Below, piece after piece: positions 1 to 6,598 of a stretch of DNA of 11,168 nt. The position numbers were made by a program, and so were the translations under genes. Origin of the DNA: an uncultured Anaerotruncus sp. (lineage in GTDB: Bacteria; Bacillota; Clostridia; Oscillospirales; CAG-272); NCBI GenBank assembly GCA_905210995.1, contig CAJLZE010000070.1, forward strand, positions 1 through 11,168. Reading direction: 5' to 3'. Under the pieces are notes generated by a model. That model was not told where the DNA came from and searched no databases. It saw only the letters and a program-made list of their open reading frames with translations. Numbering within the stretch: position 1 is the stretch's first letter; every line of letters starts with the position of its first letter.

Positions 1-17
1 GCCGCGCGACGCGCGGC
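1..17 (-). terminator. Hairpin downstream of alaS, probable terminator cut by the window edge
   Basis: Positions 1-7 (GCCGCGC) and 11-17 (GCGCGGC) form a perfect 7-bp inverted repeat around a 3-nt loop (GAC). It lies about 40 bp past the alaS stop codon. The stem may extend leftward, because 18-19 continue as AG, as in the longer hairpin at 9051-9075. For a minus-strand terminator the U-tract would lie left of base 1, outside the window, so the call is provisional. No T-run follows it on the plus strand, which argues against a terminator for a plus-strand gene from the left. Confidence 0.5.
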
Positions 18-56
18 AGCAGGGTGTCTTTAATTATTCCGGTTATTTTAATCGTT

Positions 57-2666
57 TTATTTTGCAGCCGAGTCGAGGGCTTCGTCGATCTTCGAGAGAT
101 CGGGGGCGCCTGCCATTGCCGAGTCGGGACGTCCGCCGCCCTTTCCGCCGGCAACTGCCGCGACTGCCGACACGAGCTTGCCAGCGTGCGCTCCCGCCTT
201 GACCGCATCGGCTCCCGCCGCGCAGACAAAGTTCAGCTTGCCGTCGCATACAACGGCGAGCAGAGCCACGGTGTCGGGATGAGAGGCTTTTATGCCGTCA
301 GCCAGCGAGCGCGCAGCCGCGACATTCATGCCCTCCAGCTTGCCGCGCACGAGCTTGTACTTTCCGAGATCGACCGCTCCCGACATTATCGCATCCAGCT
401 TCGAGGCTGCAAGCTTTGCGTTGAGTGCTTCTATCTCGCGCTTCAGCTCCTTCACCTCGGCAATGACCGCCGCGCCGCGCTTCGGCAGCTCGCCGACGTT
501 CTGCGCTTTTATCTCACGCGCGGTCTCCGCAAGCAGAGCATCCTTTTCGCGGAGCTGCTTCAGCGATTCAAGACCGGTCACGCACTCTATGCGGCGTACG
601 CCGGCGGCAACGGAGGATTCGCTTACGATGTGGAAAAGTCCTATCTTTGCGGTGTTGTCAACGTGCGTACCGCCGCAGAATTCGGTTGAGGCGTCGCCCA
701 TCTTCACAACACGCACGATCTTGCCGTACTTTTCGCCGAAGAGCATCATGGCGCCCATCTTCTTTGCCTCGTCAATATCGGTGACGACGGTCTCGACGGG
801 AATGCCCTCAAGGATCTTCTCGTTCACGAGGTCTTCGACGCGGCGAAGCTCCTCGGGCTCGACGGCGGAGAAGTGAGTGAAGTCAAAGCGTCCGCGGAAC
901 TCGTCAACATACGAGCCCGCCTGCTCGACATGCGTGCCGAGCACCTTGCGCAGCTCGTCCTGAAGCAAGTGGAGCGCGGAGTGGTTGCGGCGTATTGCCT
1001 CGCGGCGTGCGATGTTTACACCGGCGGTCACGCTGTCGCCGACGTGGATGATACCCTTGCGGAGGGTGCACATATGCAGGTAGATGCCGTCGGTCTTCTT
1101 GGTGTCGTTTACAAGGACCGTCATATCGTCGGCAGAGATGATACCACTGTCGCCGACCTGGCCGCCGCCCTCACCGTAGAAGGGTGTGCGGTCGAGAACG
1201 AGAGTGAAATCACCCTCGGTAACTTCCTCGCAAAGCATATCGTCGGCGATTATCGCCACGACCTTTGCGTCGGACATATATTCGGTGTATCCGGTGAATT
1301 CCGTCTCGGGCAGACCGCTCAGCAGATCCTTCTGCGAGGCATCCCAGCCGCCGATGTTGCCGCGTGCGGCACGGGCGCGGTTGCGCTGCTCGAGCATAAG
1401 AGCCTTAAAGCCCTCGTCGTCCACCTCAAGCCCCGCCTCCTCTGCGATCTCGCGCGTGAGGTCGATGGGGAAGCCGTAGGTGTCGTAGAGCTTGAACACG
1501 CTGTCGCCCGAGAGAGTGGCTGCGTGTTTTTTCTTGGCGTCGGCGATCATGCCGGAGAGAATATCAAGCCCCGCGTCGATGGTGGCGTGGAAGCGCTGCT
1601 CTTCGATCGAGATGACCTTCATGATATAGTCACGCTTTGCGTCAAGCTCGGGATACGCCTTGTCGTTTTCGCCGATCGCAACGGCAAGAACGTCGGTGAG
1701 GAACTCACGGTCTATGCCGAGCAGCTTGCCGTGACGGGAGGCGCGGCGGATTATGCGGCGCAGCACGTAGCCGCGTCCCTCGTTCGAGGGGATAACGCCG
1801 TCGGCGATCATGAACATAGAGCTCTTGATGTGGTCGGTTATAACGCGGATGGAGATATCGTCGTTCTTGTCGGCGCCGTAGGTCTTGCCCGCGATCTCGC
1901 ACACCTTGTCAAGTATCTTGCGTATGGAATCGACCTCAAACATATTGTCCACGCCCTGCATTACGCACGCGAGGCGTTCAAGACCCATGCCGGTGTCGAT
2001 GTTTTTCTGCTTCAGCTCGGTGTAATTGCCGTGACCGTCGTTGTTGAACTGTGAGAAAACGTTGTTCCATATCTCCATATAGCGGTCGCAGTCGCAGCCG
2101 GGGCGGCAGTCGGGCTTGCCGCAGCCGTATTTTTCACCCCGGTCAAAGTATATCTCTGAGCAGGGACCGCAGGGGCCGGAGCCGTGCTCCCAGAAGTTGT
2201 CCTCTTTGCCGAGGCGCACTATCCTATCTGCGGGCACACCTATTTTATCGTGCCAGATGGAGAATGCCTCGTCGTCGTTTTCGTAGATGGAGGGCCAGAG
2301 CTTGTCTGCCGGTATCTCCATGACCTCGGTGAGAAATTCCCACGCCCATGTTATAGCCTGCTCCTTGAAATAATCGCCGAAGGAGAAGTTGCCGAGCATT
2401 TCAAAGAATGTGCCGTGACGTGCGGTGTGACCGACGCGCTCAAGGTCGGGCGTGCGAATGCACTTCTGGCATGTGGTGACGCGGCGGCGGGGCGGTTCTT
2501 CTTCGCCCGTGAAATACTTCTTCATCGGCGCCATGCCGGAGTTTATGAGAAGAAGGCTTTTGTCGTTGTGCGGGATAAGAGGGAAGGACGGCAGACGCAG
2601 ATGTCCTTTTGATTCAAAAAAGGAAAGGTATTTTTCGCGTATGTCGTTGAGTGATGTCCATTCCAT
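57..2666 (-). CDS. alaS: Alanyl-tRNA synthetase, full length (869 aa)
   Basis: Class II cytoplasmic synthetase that charges tRNA-Ala with alanine and clears mischarged Ser/Gly-tRNA-Ala. The N-terminal catalytic core (about 1-240) carries the RTPDLERVGHTARHGTFFEM region (71-90) and motif 3 GMGLER (226-231). The tRNA-recognition region follows, with NEGRGYVLRR at 295-304. The editing domain has the zinc ligands H562-x3-H566 (HSALH) and C664-x3-H668 (CGGTH). A C-terminal coiled segment (about 700-760) leads to the C-Ala domain with GGGRPD at 843-848. A cysteine cluster (C182, C187, C191, C193) sits in the catalytic domain; from memory it is usual in clostridial AlaRS. The length is typical. The ATG at 2666 is preceded by AAAGGG with about 9 nt spacing. 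The gene diverges from spoIIIAA and is the only leftward gene at this end. There is no truncation or frameshift. Confidence 0.98.
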   Translation of the reverse strand: MEWTSLNDIREKYLSFFESKGHLRLPSFPLIPHNDKSLLLINSGMAPMKKYFTGEEEPPRRRVTTCQKCIRTPDLERVGHTARHGTFFEMLGNFSFGDYFKEQAITWAWEFLTEVMEIPADKLWPSIYENDDEAFSIWHDKIGVPADRIVRLGKEDNFWEHGSGPCGPCSEIYFDRGEKYGCGKPDCRPGCDCDRYMEIWNNVFSQFNNDGHGNYTELKQKNIDTGMGLERLACVMQGVDNMFEVDSIRKILDKVCEIAGKTYGADKNDDISIRVITDHIKSSMFMIADGVIPSNEGRGYVLRRIIRRASRHGKLLGIDREFLTDVLAVAIGENDKAYPELDAKRDYIMKVISIEEQRFHATIDAGLDILSGMIADAKKKHAATLSGDSVFKLYDTYGFPIDLTREIAEEAGLEVDDEGFKALMLEQRNRARAARGNIGGWDASQKDLLSGLPETEFTGYTEYMSDAKVVAIIADDMLCEEVTEGDFTLVLDRTPFYGEGGGQVGDSGIISADDMTVLVNDTKKTDGIYLHMCTLRKGIIHVGDSVTAGVNIARREAIRRNHSALHLLQDELRKVLGTHVEQAGSYVDEFRGRFDFTHFSAVEPEELRRVEDLVNEKILEGIPVETVVTDIDEAKKMGAMMLFGEKYGKIVRVVKMGDASTEFCGGTHVDNTAKIGLFHIVSESSVAAGVRRIECVTGLESLKQLREKDALLAETAREIKAQNVGELPKRGAAVIAEVKELKREIEALNAKLAASKLDAIMSGAVDLGKYKLVRGKLEGMNVAAARSLADGIKASHPDTVALLAVVCDGKLNFVCAAGADAVKAGAHAGKLVSAVAAVAGGKGGGRPDSAMAGAPDLSKIDEALDSAAK

Positions 2667-2719
2667 AGTGATTTGCCCTTTCGGATCGAGAATTGCGATA
2701 TTTCGCCTTATACTGAATT

Positions 2720-2748
2720 ATTATATCACTTCATTATTGAAAAGTCAA
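2720..2748 (-). promoter_or_regulatory. Sigma-A promoter of alaS
   Basis: Read on the minus strand, TTGACT (2748-2743) is followed after exactly 17 nt by TATAAT (2725-2720). TG plus one base before the -10 gives an extended -10. An A-rich stretch just upstream of the -35 (2750-2757 region) could act as an UP element. Transcription would start near 2713, leaving a leader of only about 47 nt before the alaS ATG, too short for a T-box riboswitch. Confidence 0.88.
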
Positions 2749-2796
2749 TGTTTTTTATCCCGCAGGCGGGAATATGAGGTTTGTCCGCGCCGGGCG

Positions 2797-2825
2797 GCAT
2801 ACTCGGCGGGCGGCGGCAATATAAT
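2797..2825 (+). promoter_or_regulatory. Sigma-E-like promoter (P1) of the spoIIIA operon
   Basis: GCATACT (2797-2803) matches the sigma-E -35 consensus KMATATT at 6 of 7 positions. A 14-nt spacer leads to AATATAAT (2818-2825), which matches CATACAMT at 6 of 8. The expected start near 2832 lies about 27 nt before the TTG start of spoIIIAA. The spacing and position are those expected for mother-cell sigma-E control, known for spoIIIA in Bacillus subtilis. The site is read by eye, not measured. Confidence 0.7.
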
Positions 2826-2840
2826 TTACCATGCGGACAA

Positions 2841-2850
2841 GGGAGGGAGG
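2841..2850 (+). promoter_or_regulatory. Ribosome binding site that fixes the spoIIIAA start
   Basis: GGGAGGGAGG is a strong purine-rich Shine-Dalgarno. It stands 5 nt before the TTG at 2856 and 8 nt before the TTG at 2859. No in-frame ATG or GTG lies nearby; the ATG at 2831 is out of frame. The start is therefore TTG, most likely at 2859. Confidence 0.75.
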
Positions 2851-2858
2851 CGGTTTTG

Positions 2859-3824
2859 TTGATCGCATCATCTGTTGACACGGTGCTGCCGTCGGTGAGC
2901 GACACGGGCATTCCGGCAAGGGTAGCTGAGCTTTTGCCGCCGCGTGTGCGGGGCGGGATATGCGAGGCTGCCGGGAGGTTGCGCGGAGTTGAGGAGGTGC
3001 GGCTGCACACCGGCAAGCGCGCCACTCTCACGGCGTCGGGCAGTGCCGACGGCGGGCTTTTCGGAAGGAATGCAAACTTCCCGACCGCTGCCGTGCTCAC
3101 GCAAAACGAGATGGACGGCGTGCTTGCGGCAGTATGCGAGCATTCGCTTTATGCATACCGCGACACGCTCATACGCGGTTATGTTACGATGGAGGGCGGG
3201 CTTCGCGCGGGCATATGCGGCGCGGCGGTCGTTGCGGGCGGCGCCGTCGTCGGCATACGCGACGTCAGCACGGTCGCAATTCGGATCCCGCATGCCTCGC
3301 CGCCGCTCGGGGGCGAGATATGCCGCATCGTTGCCGATATGGAGTTTACCCGCGGCGTTCTCATTTATTCGCCGCCCGGGGTGGGAAAGACCACGCTCAT
3401 CCGTTCGGTCGCGGCGCGGCTTTCCTCGGGCAGGGAAGCAAGGCGCGTCGCCGTTGTGGACGAGCGCGGCGAGCTTGCCTGCGGGCTTTCGGAAGCCGGG
3501 CTTTGCATCGACATTCTTTCCGGCTATCCGAAGGCGCACGGCATCGGCATCGCCGCACGCACGCTCGGCGCGGAGGTCATTGTCTGCGACGAGATAGGAA
3601 TGCGCGAGGATGCCGATGCCGTCGCGGCGGCGCAGGGGTGCGGCGTTCCGCTTATCGCAACAACGCACGCGGGCAGCATCGCCGAGCTTATGGGGCGTCC
3701 GGGGATAAGGCTCCTGCACGATACCGGAGCGTTCGGCGCTTATGTCGGCATACGCCGCCGCACCGACAGATTCGATTACATTTACAGCGTCACGCCTTGG
3801 GAGAATGCTCTTGGCAGCCGCTAA
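2859..3824 (+). CDS. spoIIIAA: Stage III sporulation protein AA, ATPase of the SpoIIIA channel
   Basis: Cytoplasmic mother-cell ATPase, related to secretion and pilus ATPases, thought to power the SpoIIIA-SpoIIQ channel into the forespore. From the TTG at 2859 it is 321 aa, near the usual ~310. The conserved N-terminal EEVRLHTGK (45-53) and RGYVTMEGGLRAGICG (106-121) segments are present. Walker A is SPPGVGKTT (171-179), with Ser where the family usually has Gly/Ala at the first position. Next come VVDERGE (199-205), Walker B IVCDEIG (241-247), and TTHAG (268-272), the sensor-like region. An open frame reaches back to a TTG at 2781, but that lies upstream of the promoter. This is the first gene of the operon and overlaps spoIIIAB by up to 20 bp, which suggests translational coupling. 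The identification is secure; the start is uncertain by one codon. Confidence 0.93.
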   Translation: MIASSVDTVLPSVSDTGIPARVAELLPPRVRGGICEAAGRLRGVEEVRLHTGKRATLTASGSADGGLFGRNANFPTAAVLTQNEMDGVLAAVCEHSLYAYRDTLIRGYVTMEGGLRAGICGAAVVAGGAVVGIRDVSTVAIRIPHASPPLGGEICRIVADMEFTRGVLIYSPPGVGKTTLIRSVAARLSSGREARRVAVVDERGELACGLSEAGLCIDILSGYPKAHGIGIAARTLGAEVIVCDEIGMREDADAVAAAQGCGVPLIATTHAGSIAELMGRPGIRLLHDTGAFGAYVGIRRRTDRFDYIYSVTPWENALGSR

Positions 3825-4293
3825 ACTGATCGGCGCGGCACTCGTGGTTGTGTCCTGCCTCGGCGTGTGCTTTGAGGCGCGGCGGGCGGATCGTGAACGC
3901 ATGGCGCTGCTTGACGGCTTTCTGCGTCTTGCCGTGTTCATGCGCAGCGAGATAGACTGCTTTCTGACCCCGCAGGGGCGGATACTCGAAAAATGCGGCG
4001 CCGGGCTGCTTTCAGACTGCGGCTGGCATGAGAACGTGCCGCCGCGCGACCTTTCGGAGCTGCTCTCAGTGGTGGGAGACAGAATGGAGCCGCAGGCGTA
4101 CGGGATCCTTTCGTCGTTTGCCGCCTCACTCGGCAGGTGCTTTCGCGAGGAGCAGCTTCGCAATTGCGACGGCTGCATCGACGCGCTCACGGCGCTGCGA
4201 GGCAGGCTTGAGACCGAGCTGCCGAAAAGACGCAGGGCGTCGCTTTCCATCGTGATATGCGCCGCTGCCGCCGCAGCGCTGATTTTATTCTGA
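3805..4293 (+). CDS. spoIIIAB: Stage III sporulation protein AB
   Basis: Membrane protein of the SpoIIIA complex, structurally like the GspF platform protein of type II secretion. It has 162 aa, close to the usual ~170. An N-terminal hydrophobic segment (KLIGAALVVVSCLGVCF, 7-23) is followed by a helical cytoplasmic domain with the family-typical SFAASLGRCFREEQLRNC (104-121). A C-terminal membrane helix (about 147-162) ends the protein. The start is ambiguous. The ATG at 3805 lies only 1 nt after GGGAG (3799-3803), while an in-frame TTG at 3811 has better spacing (7 nt) and would also leave the expected short N-terminus. It overlaps the end of spoIIIAA in another frame, so translation is probably coupled. 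It is followed 15 bp later by spoIIIAC. Confidence 0.9.
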   Translation: MLLAAAKLIGAALVVVSCLGVCFEARRADRERMALLDGFLRLAVFMRSEIDCFLTPQGRILEKCGAGLLSDCGWHENVPPRDLSELLSVVGDRMEPQAYGILSSFAASLGRCFREEQLRNCDGCIDALTALRGRLETELPKRRRASLSIVICAAAAAALILF

Positions 4294-4308
4294 CGTCCGG
4301 AAGGAAAA

Positions 4309-4509
4309 ATGGAAATGGATATAACACTGATACTGAAGATCGCCGGCGTCGGGGTGCTTGTGGCATCGGCAGCTCAGATACTTTCAAAATCCGGGCGCGA
4401 TGAGCAGGCGACACTTGTCACCGTTGCGGGAATCATAGTGGCGCTTTTGCTGATCGTGGGCGAGATAGGTAAGCTGTTCAGCTCGGTGCGCGGTATTTTC
4501 GGGTTCTGA
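4309..4509 (+). CDS. spoIIIAC: Stage III sporulation protein AC
   Basis: Small integral membrane protein of the SpoIIIA channel platform. It has 66 aa, like the ~65-68 aa family members. Two hydrophobic helices (about 5-22 and 35-55) are joined by a polar loop (SKSGRDEQ, 26-33). The N-terminal LILKIAGVGVLVA segment matches the family's I-x-K/Q-IAGVG pattern, and the protein ends in GIFGF. AAGGA (4301-4305) is 3 nt from the ATG at 4309 and 9 nt from an in-frame ATG at 4315, so the real start could be two codons later. It lies between spoIIIAB and spoIIIAD with tight spacing. Confidence 0.92.
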   Translation: MEMDITLILKIAGVGVLVASAAQILSKSGRDEQATLVTVAGIIVALLLIVGEIGKLFSSVRGIFGF

Positions 4510-4511
4510 CG

Positions 4512-4898
4512 ATGGACACCCTGAAAATATGCGGCGCGGCGGTGATAGCCTCTTTTGCGGCACTGATACTGCGCGAGCTGAGACGGGACACCGAGATACC
4601 GCTCAAGCTTACGGCGACCGTCCTTTTGCTCGGCGCGGCTGCGGCAATGGCGATCCCGCTCATCGCCTCCTTGCGCGAGGGCGCGGGGGCTGCGGCTCTC
4701 GGCGACAGTCTTGAAATAATCGTGCGCGCTCTGGCAGTCGCGCTTGCGGTAAAAATGTCGGCTGACATCTGCCGGGAGTGCGGTGCGCCCGAGGTCGCGT
4801 CGGCGCTTGAGCTTACCGGCAGGATCGAGGTGCTCCTGCTCTCGCTGCCGCTTTTCAGACGCGCTCTCGAGCTTGTCGGAGAGCTTGCCGGAGCATAG
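4512..4898 (+). CDS. spoIIIAD: Stage III sporulation protein AD
   Basis: Multi-pass membrane protein of the SpoIIIA platform, 128 aa (usual ~130). Hydrophobic segments lie at about 3-21, 32-52, 68-85 and 105-122. The conserved C-terminal half reads SADICRECGAPEVASALEL (83-101), followed by the charged GRIEVLLLSLPLF stretch, which is diagnostic of SpoIIIAD. The ATG starts 2 bp after the spoIIIAC stop, and no convincing Shine-Dalgarno is visible, so translation probably depends on ribosomes finishing spoIIIAC. It ends 31 bp before spoIIIAE. The family assignment rests on both sequence and gene order. Confidence 0.92.
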   Translation: MDTLKICGAAVIASFAALILRELRRDTEIPLKLTATVLLLGAAAAMAIPLIASLREGAGAAALGDSLEIIVRALAVALAVKMSADICRECGAPEVASALELTGRIEVLLLSLPLFRRALELVGELAGA

Positions 4899-4915
4899 GA
4901 AGATAGCGGCAAGAA

Positions 4916-4933
4916 ATGAAAAACAAAAAATGA
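4916..4933 (+). other. Possible five-codon leader ORF overlapping the spoIIIAE start
   Basis: ATG at 4916 opens a five-codon frame (Met-Lys-Asn-Lys-Lys) whose TGA overlaps the spoIIIAE ATG as ATGA (4930-4933). AGGAAG (4897-4902) lies upstream with a long 13-nt spacing. spoIIIAE has no good Shine-Dalgarno of its own, so termination and reinitiation here is plausible. The A6 run at 4925-4930 means one extra A would join this ORF to spoIIIAE. It may equally be chance in an A-rich translation-initiation region. Confidence 0.3.
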
Positions 4934-6099
4934 AAAAGATGATGAGATATTTTTGCGCCGCGGCTGCGGCGCTCCTCTGCACGGTGCTGCTTTTGCTGCC
5001 GTGTGCGGCAGAGGGAGAGGATGACGGCAGGCTGCTGCCCGCGCCCGAAATGCCGGAGGGGATAGATGATTTTCTCGCGGCGGTTCCGGACGAGGTGACT
5101 GAGCTTTTGCCGGACGGTTTCTTTTCGGGGGACGCCGCCGGGATGTCCGACGCGCTGCGGCGCGCCTCGAGCGCCGACTATCTGATAAATACCGCACTCG
5201 GCATCGTGGGCGGCGGCATAGGCGACGCGCTGCGCAGCTTCTGCACGCTCGTCGGACTTGCCCTTGCCGCCGCGGTGCTCGGCTGTGTGCGTGAATCGCT
5301 CCCTTCGCGCGGCATGACGGGGGCGTTGGAGCTTGCGGTCAACACCGCGGCGGCGGTGGCTGCCGTCGGTACGCAGTATCTGCGTTTTGAGGCGGTCGGG
5401 ACGTATTTTGAACGGCAGCGGATGATAATGTCATCGCTTTTGCCGCTCATGGGTGTGCTTTATGCCATGGGCGGCAACTCGGGCGGCGCGGTGCTCAACA
5501 ATTCGACCGTTCTTTTATGGCTTGAGCTTATCAACCTGTTTGCCACGGCGCTGCTCATGCCCGCAGTGGCTGTGATGACCGCACTGTCGCTCGCCGGAGC
5601 GTTTTTGCCCGGTGTGCGTACCTCGGGACTTTCAAAATTTATCGGAAAGACCGTCGGCACCGTTCTGGGGCTTGCCGCGGTGCTGCTTGGCACGGCGCTC
5701 GGCGCACAGAACGTGCTTACCGCGTCCGGTGACAAGCTCGGCTTCCGCACGGCAAAGTTCGTGGCAGGCAGCATGATCCCTGTTGTCGGCTCAACGGTCG
5801 GCGATTCGCTGCGCACGCTTGCCGCAAGCGTAGGGATGCTGCGCTCTACCGTCGGTGTTTCGGGTATCGTCGTGCTGATCCTGCTGCTTTTGCCCACGCT
5901 TTTGTCGCTTTTGCTTTCGCGGCTCTCCTTTTCGGCGGCGGCGGGAGTGGCGGATATGCTCGGCAGCGGCGAGCTGGCGCGGTTTTACCGCGATATGTCG
6001 TCGGTCTACGGGCTGCTCATCGCGGCGGCTGCTCTGTCGGCGCTCATGTTCGTGTTTGCGCTGACCGTTTTTGCACTTACCGCCGCGGCAACGGCATAG
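4930..6099 (+). CDS. spoIIIAE: Stage III sporulation protein AE
   Basis: Large polytopic membrane protein of the SpoIIIA complex. It has 389 aa, against ~395-400 in Bacillus subtilis. The N-terminus (1-28, basic MKKMMRYF then a hydrophobic run ending at CAAEG) looks like a signal peptide. A polar region (29-85) with many acidic residues follows, then several membrane helices (about 102-120, 133-147, 203-228, 243-258, 312-330, 360-385). A conserved central block reads NNSTVLLWLELINLFA (190-205), and the SKFIGKTVGTVLGL region (235-248) is also family-like. Upstream in-frame codons reach back into spoIIIAD but have no start signal. ATGs at 4939 and 4942 are alternatives. Its stop TAG overlaps the spoIIIAF Shine-Dalgarno. 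Assignment is by family pattern and operon position. Confidence 0.92.
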   Translation: MKKMMRYFCAAAAALLCTVLLLLPCAAEGEDDGRLLPAPEMPEGIDDFLAAVPDEVTELLPDGFFSGDAAGMSDALRRASSADYLINTALGIVGGGIGDALRSFCTLVGLALAAAVLGCVRESLPSRGMTGALELAVNTAAAVAAVGTQYLRFEAVGTYFERQRMIMSSLLPLMGVLYAMGGNSGGAVLNNSTVLLWLELINLFATALLMPAVAVMTALSLAGAFLPGVRTSGLSKFIGKTVGTVLGLAAVLLGTALGAQNVLTASGDKLGFRTAKFVAGSMIPVVGSTVGDSLRTLAASVGMLRSTVGVSGIVVLILLLLPTLLSLLLSRLSFSAAAGVADMLGSGELARFYRDMSSVYGLLIAAAALSALMFVFALTVFALTAAATA

Positions 6100-6103
6100 G
6101 AGG
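6098..6103 (+). promoter_or_regulatory. Ribosome binding site deciding the GTG start of spoIIIAF
   Basis: AGGAGG, a perfect Shine-Dalgarno overlapping the spoIIIAE stop (TAG, 6097-6099), stands 6 nt before the GTG at 6110. It rules out the further-upstream TTG at 6071. The adjacent GTG at 6108 is in another frame. Confidence 0.85.
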
Positions 6104-6109
6104 TACTGT

Positions 6110-6589
6110 GTGAAGGAATACATATGCAGCGTCGTCGGTGCGGCGCTTATAATTTCGGTCGCGGCGCTTATTCTTCCCGAGGATGCTCCGTCGTCGCGTG
6201 AGGTGAAGCTGATAGGGGCGCTGGCGCTGCTCTGTGTGATGGCGGCTCCGCTCGGCAGTGCTGCCGCAAGGATAAAGGATATTTTTGCGGACGGCGCGAT
6301 AACGCTCCCCGAAGCGGGCGAGGTCGAGAGCGACCTGCTCGGCGAGGCGCTTGAGCGGCAGAGCGCCGCCGAGATCGGCTCGGTGCTGAAGTCGGAGATA
6401 TGCCGCCGCTTCGGGCTTGCGGAGGAGGATGTGCGCGTGACCGCCGACGTGGCGACGGAGGACGGGCGCATTGTGCTGCGCAGGGTCTATGTCGTTTTTA
6501 CCGGCAGGGCGATGTGGCAGGATCCGCGCCCGGTCAGGGAATATGTCGAATCGGAGGCAGGCGCTCCGTGCGAGATCTCAGAGGGGTAG
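6110..6589 (+). CDS. spoIIIAF: Stage III sporulation protein AF
   Basis: Mother-cell membrane protein with a ring-building-motif (RBM) like domain projecting between the forespore membranes, part of the SpoIIIA channel. From the GTG at 6110 it has 159 aa, shorter than the ~206 aa Bacillus subtilis protein. Two membrane helices (about 5-22 and 33-50) are separated by a short polar loop. A soluble domain (60-159) follows, in which EICRRFGLAEEDVRVTADV (96-114) and GRIVLRRVYVVF (119-130) show the alternating helix/strand pattern expected of an RBM fold. It starts 10 bp after the spoIIIAE stop and ends 9 bp before spoIIIAG. The call rests partly on gene order, because SpoIIIAF is weakly conserved. 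Confidence 0.87.
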   Translation: MKEYICSVVGAALIISVAALILPEDAPSSREVKLIGALALLCVMAAPLGSAAARIKDIFADGAITLPEAGEVESDLLGEALERQSAAEIGSVLKSEICRRFGLAEEDVRVTADVATEDGRIVLRRVYVVFTGRAMWQDPRPVREYVESEAGAPCEISEG

Positions 6590-6598
6590 GGTGAGCTT

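Noticed and set aside
24..689. 221-codon open frame on the plus strand, opposite the 3' part of alaS
   Set aside because: The hydrophobic first residues look like a signal peptide but come from the AT-rich alaS tail. The rest is an alaS shadow with no family resemblance.
873..2054. 393-codon open frame on the plus strand, within alaS
   Set aside because: Antisense to the conserved AlaRS catalytic and editing domains. No motifs, no Shine-Dalgarno and no promoter seen.
2751..2770. T6 run next to an inverted repeat, considered as a terminator
   Set aside because: The T-run precedes the hairpin on the plus strand and becomes an A-run following it on the minus strand, so it fits neither direction. 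No gene ends here.
2868..4250. 460-codon open frame on the minus strand, opposite spoIIIAA and spoIIIAB
   Set aside because: Shadow of well-recognised genes. Composition is Arg/Ser/Ala-rich with no motifs, and it runs into the strong spoIIIAB frame.
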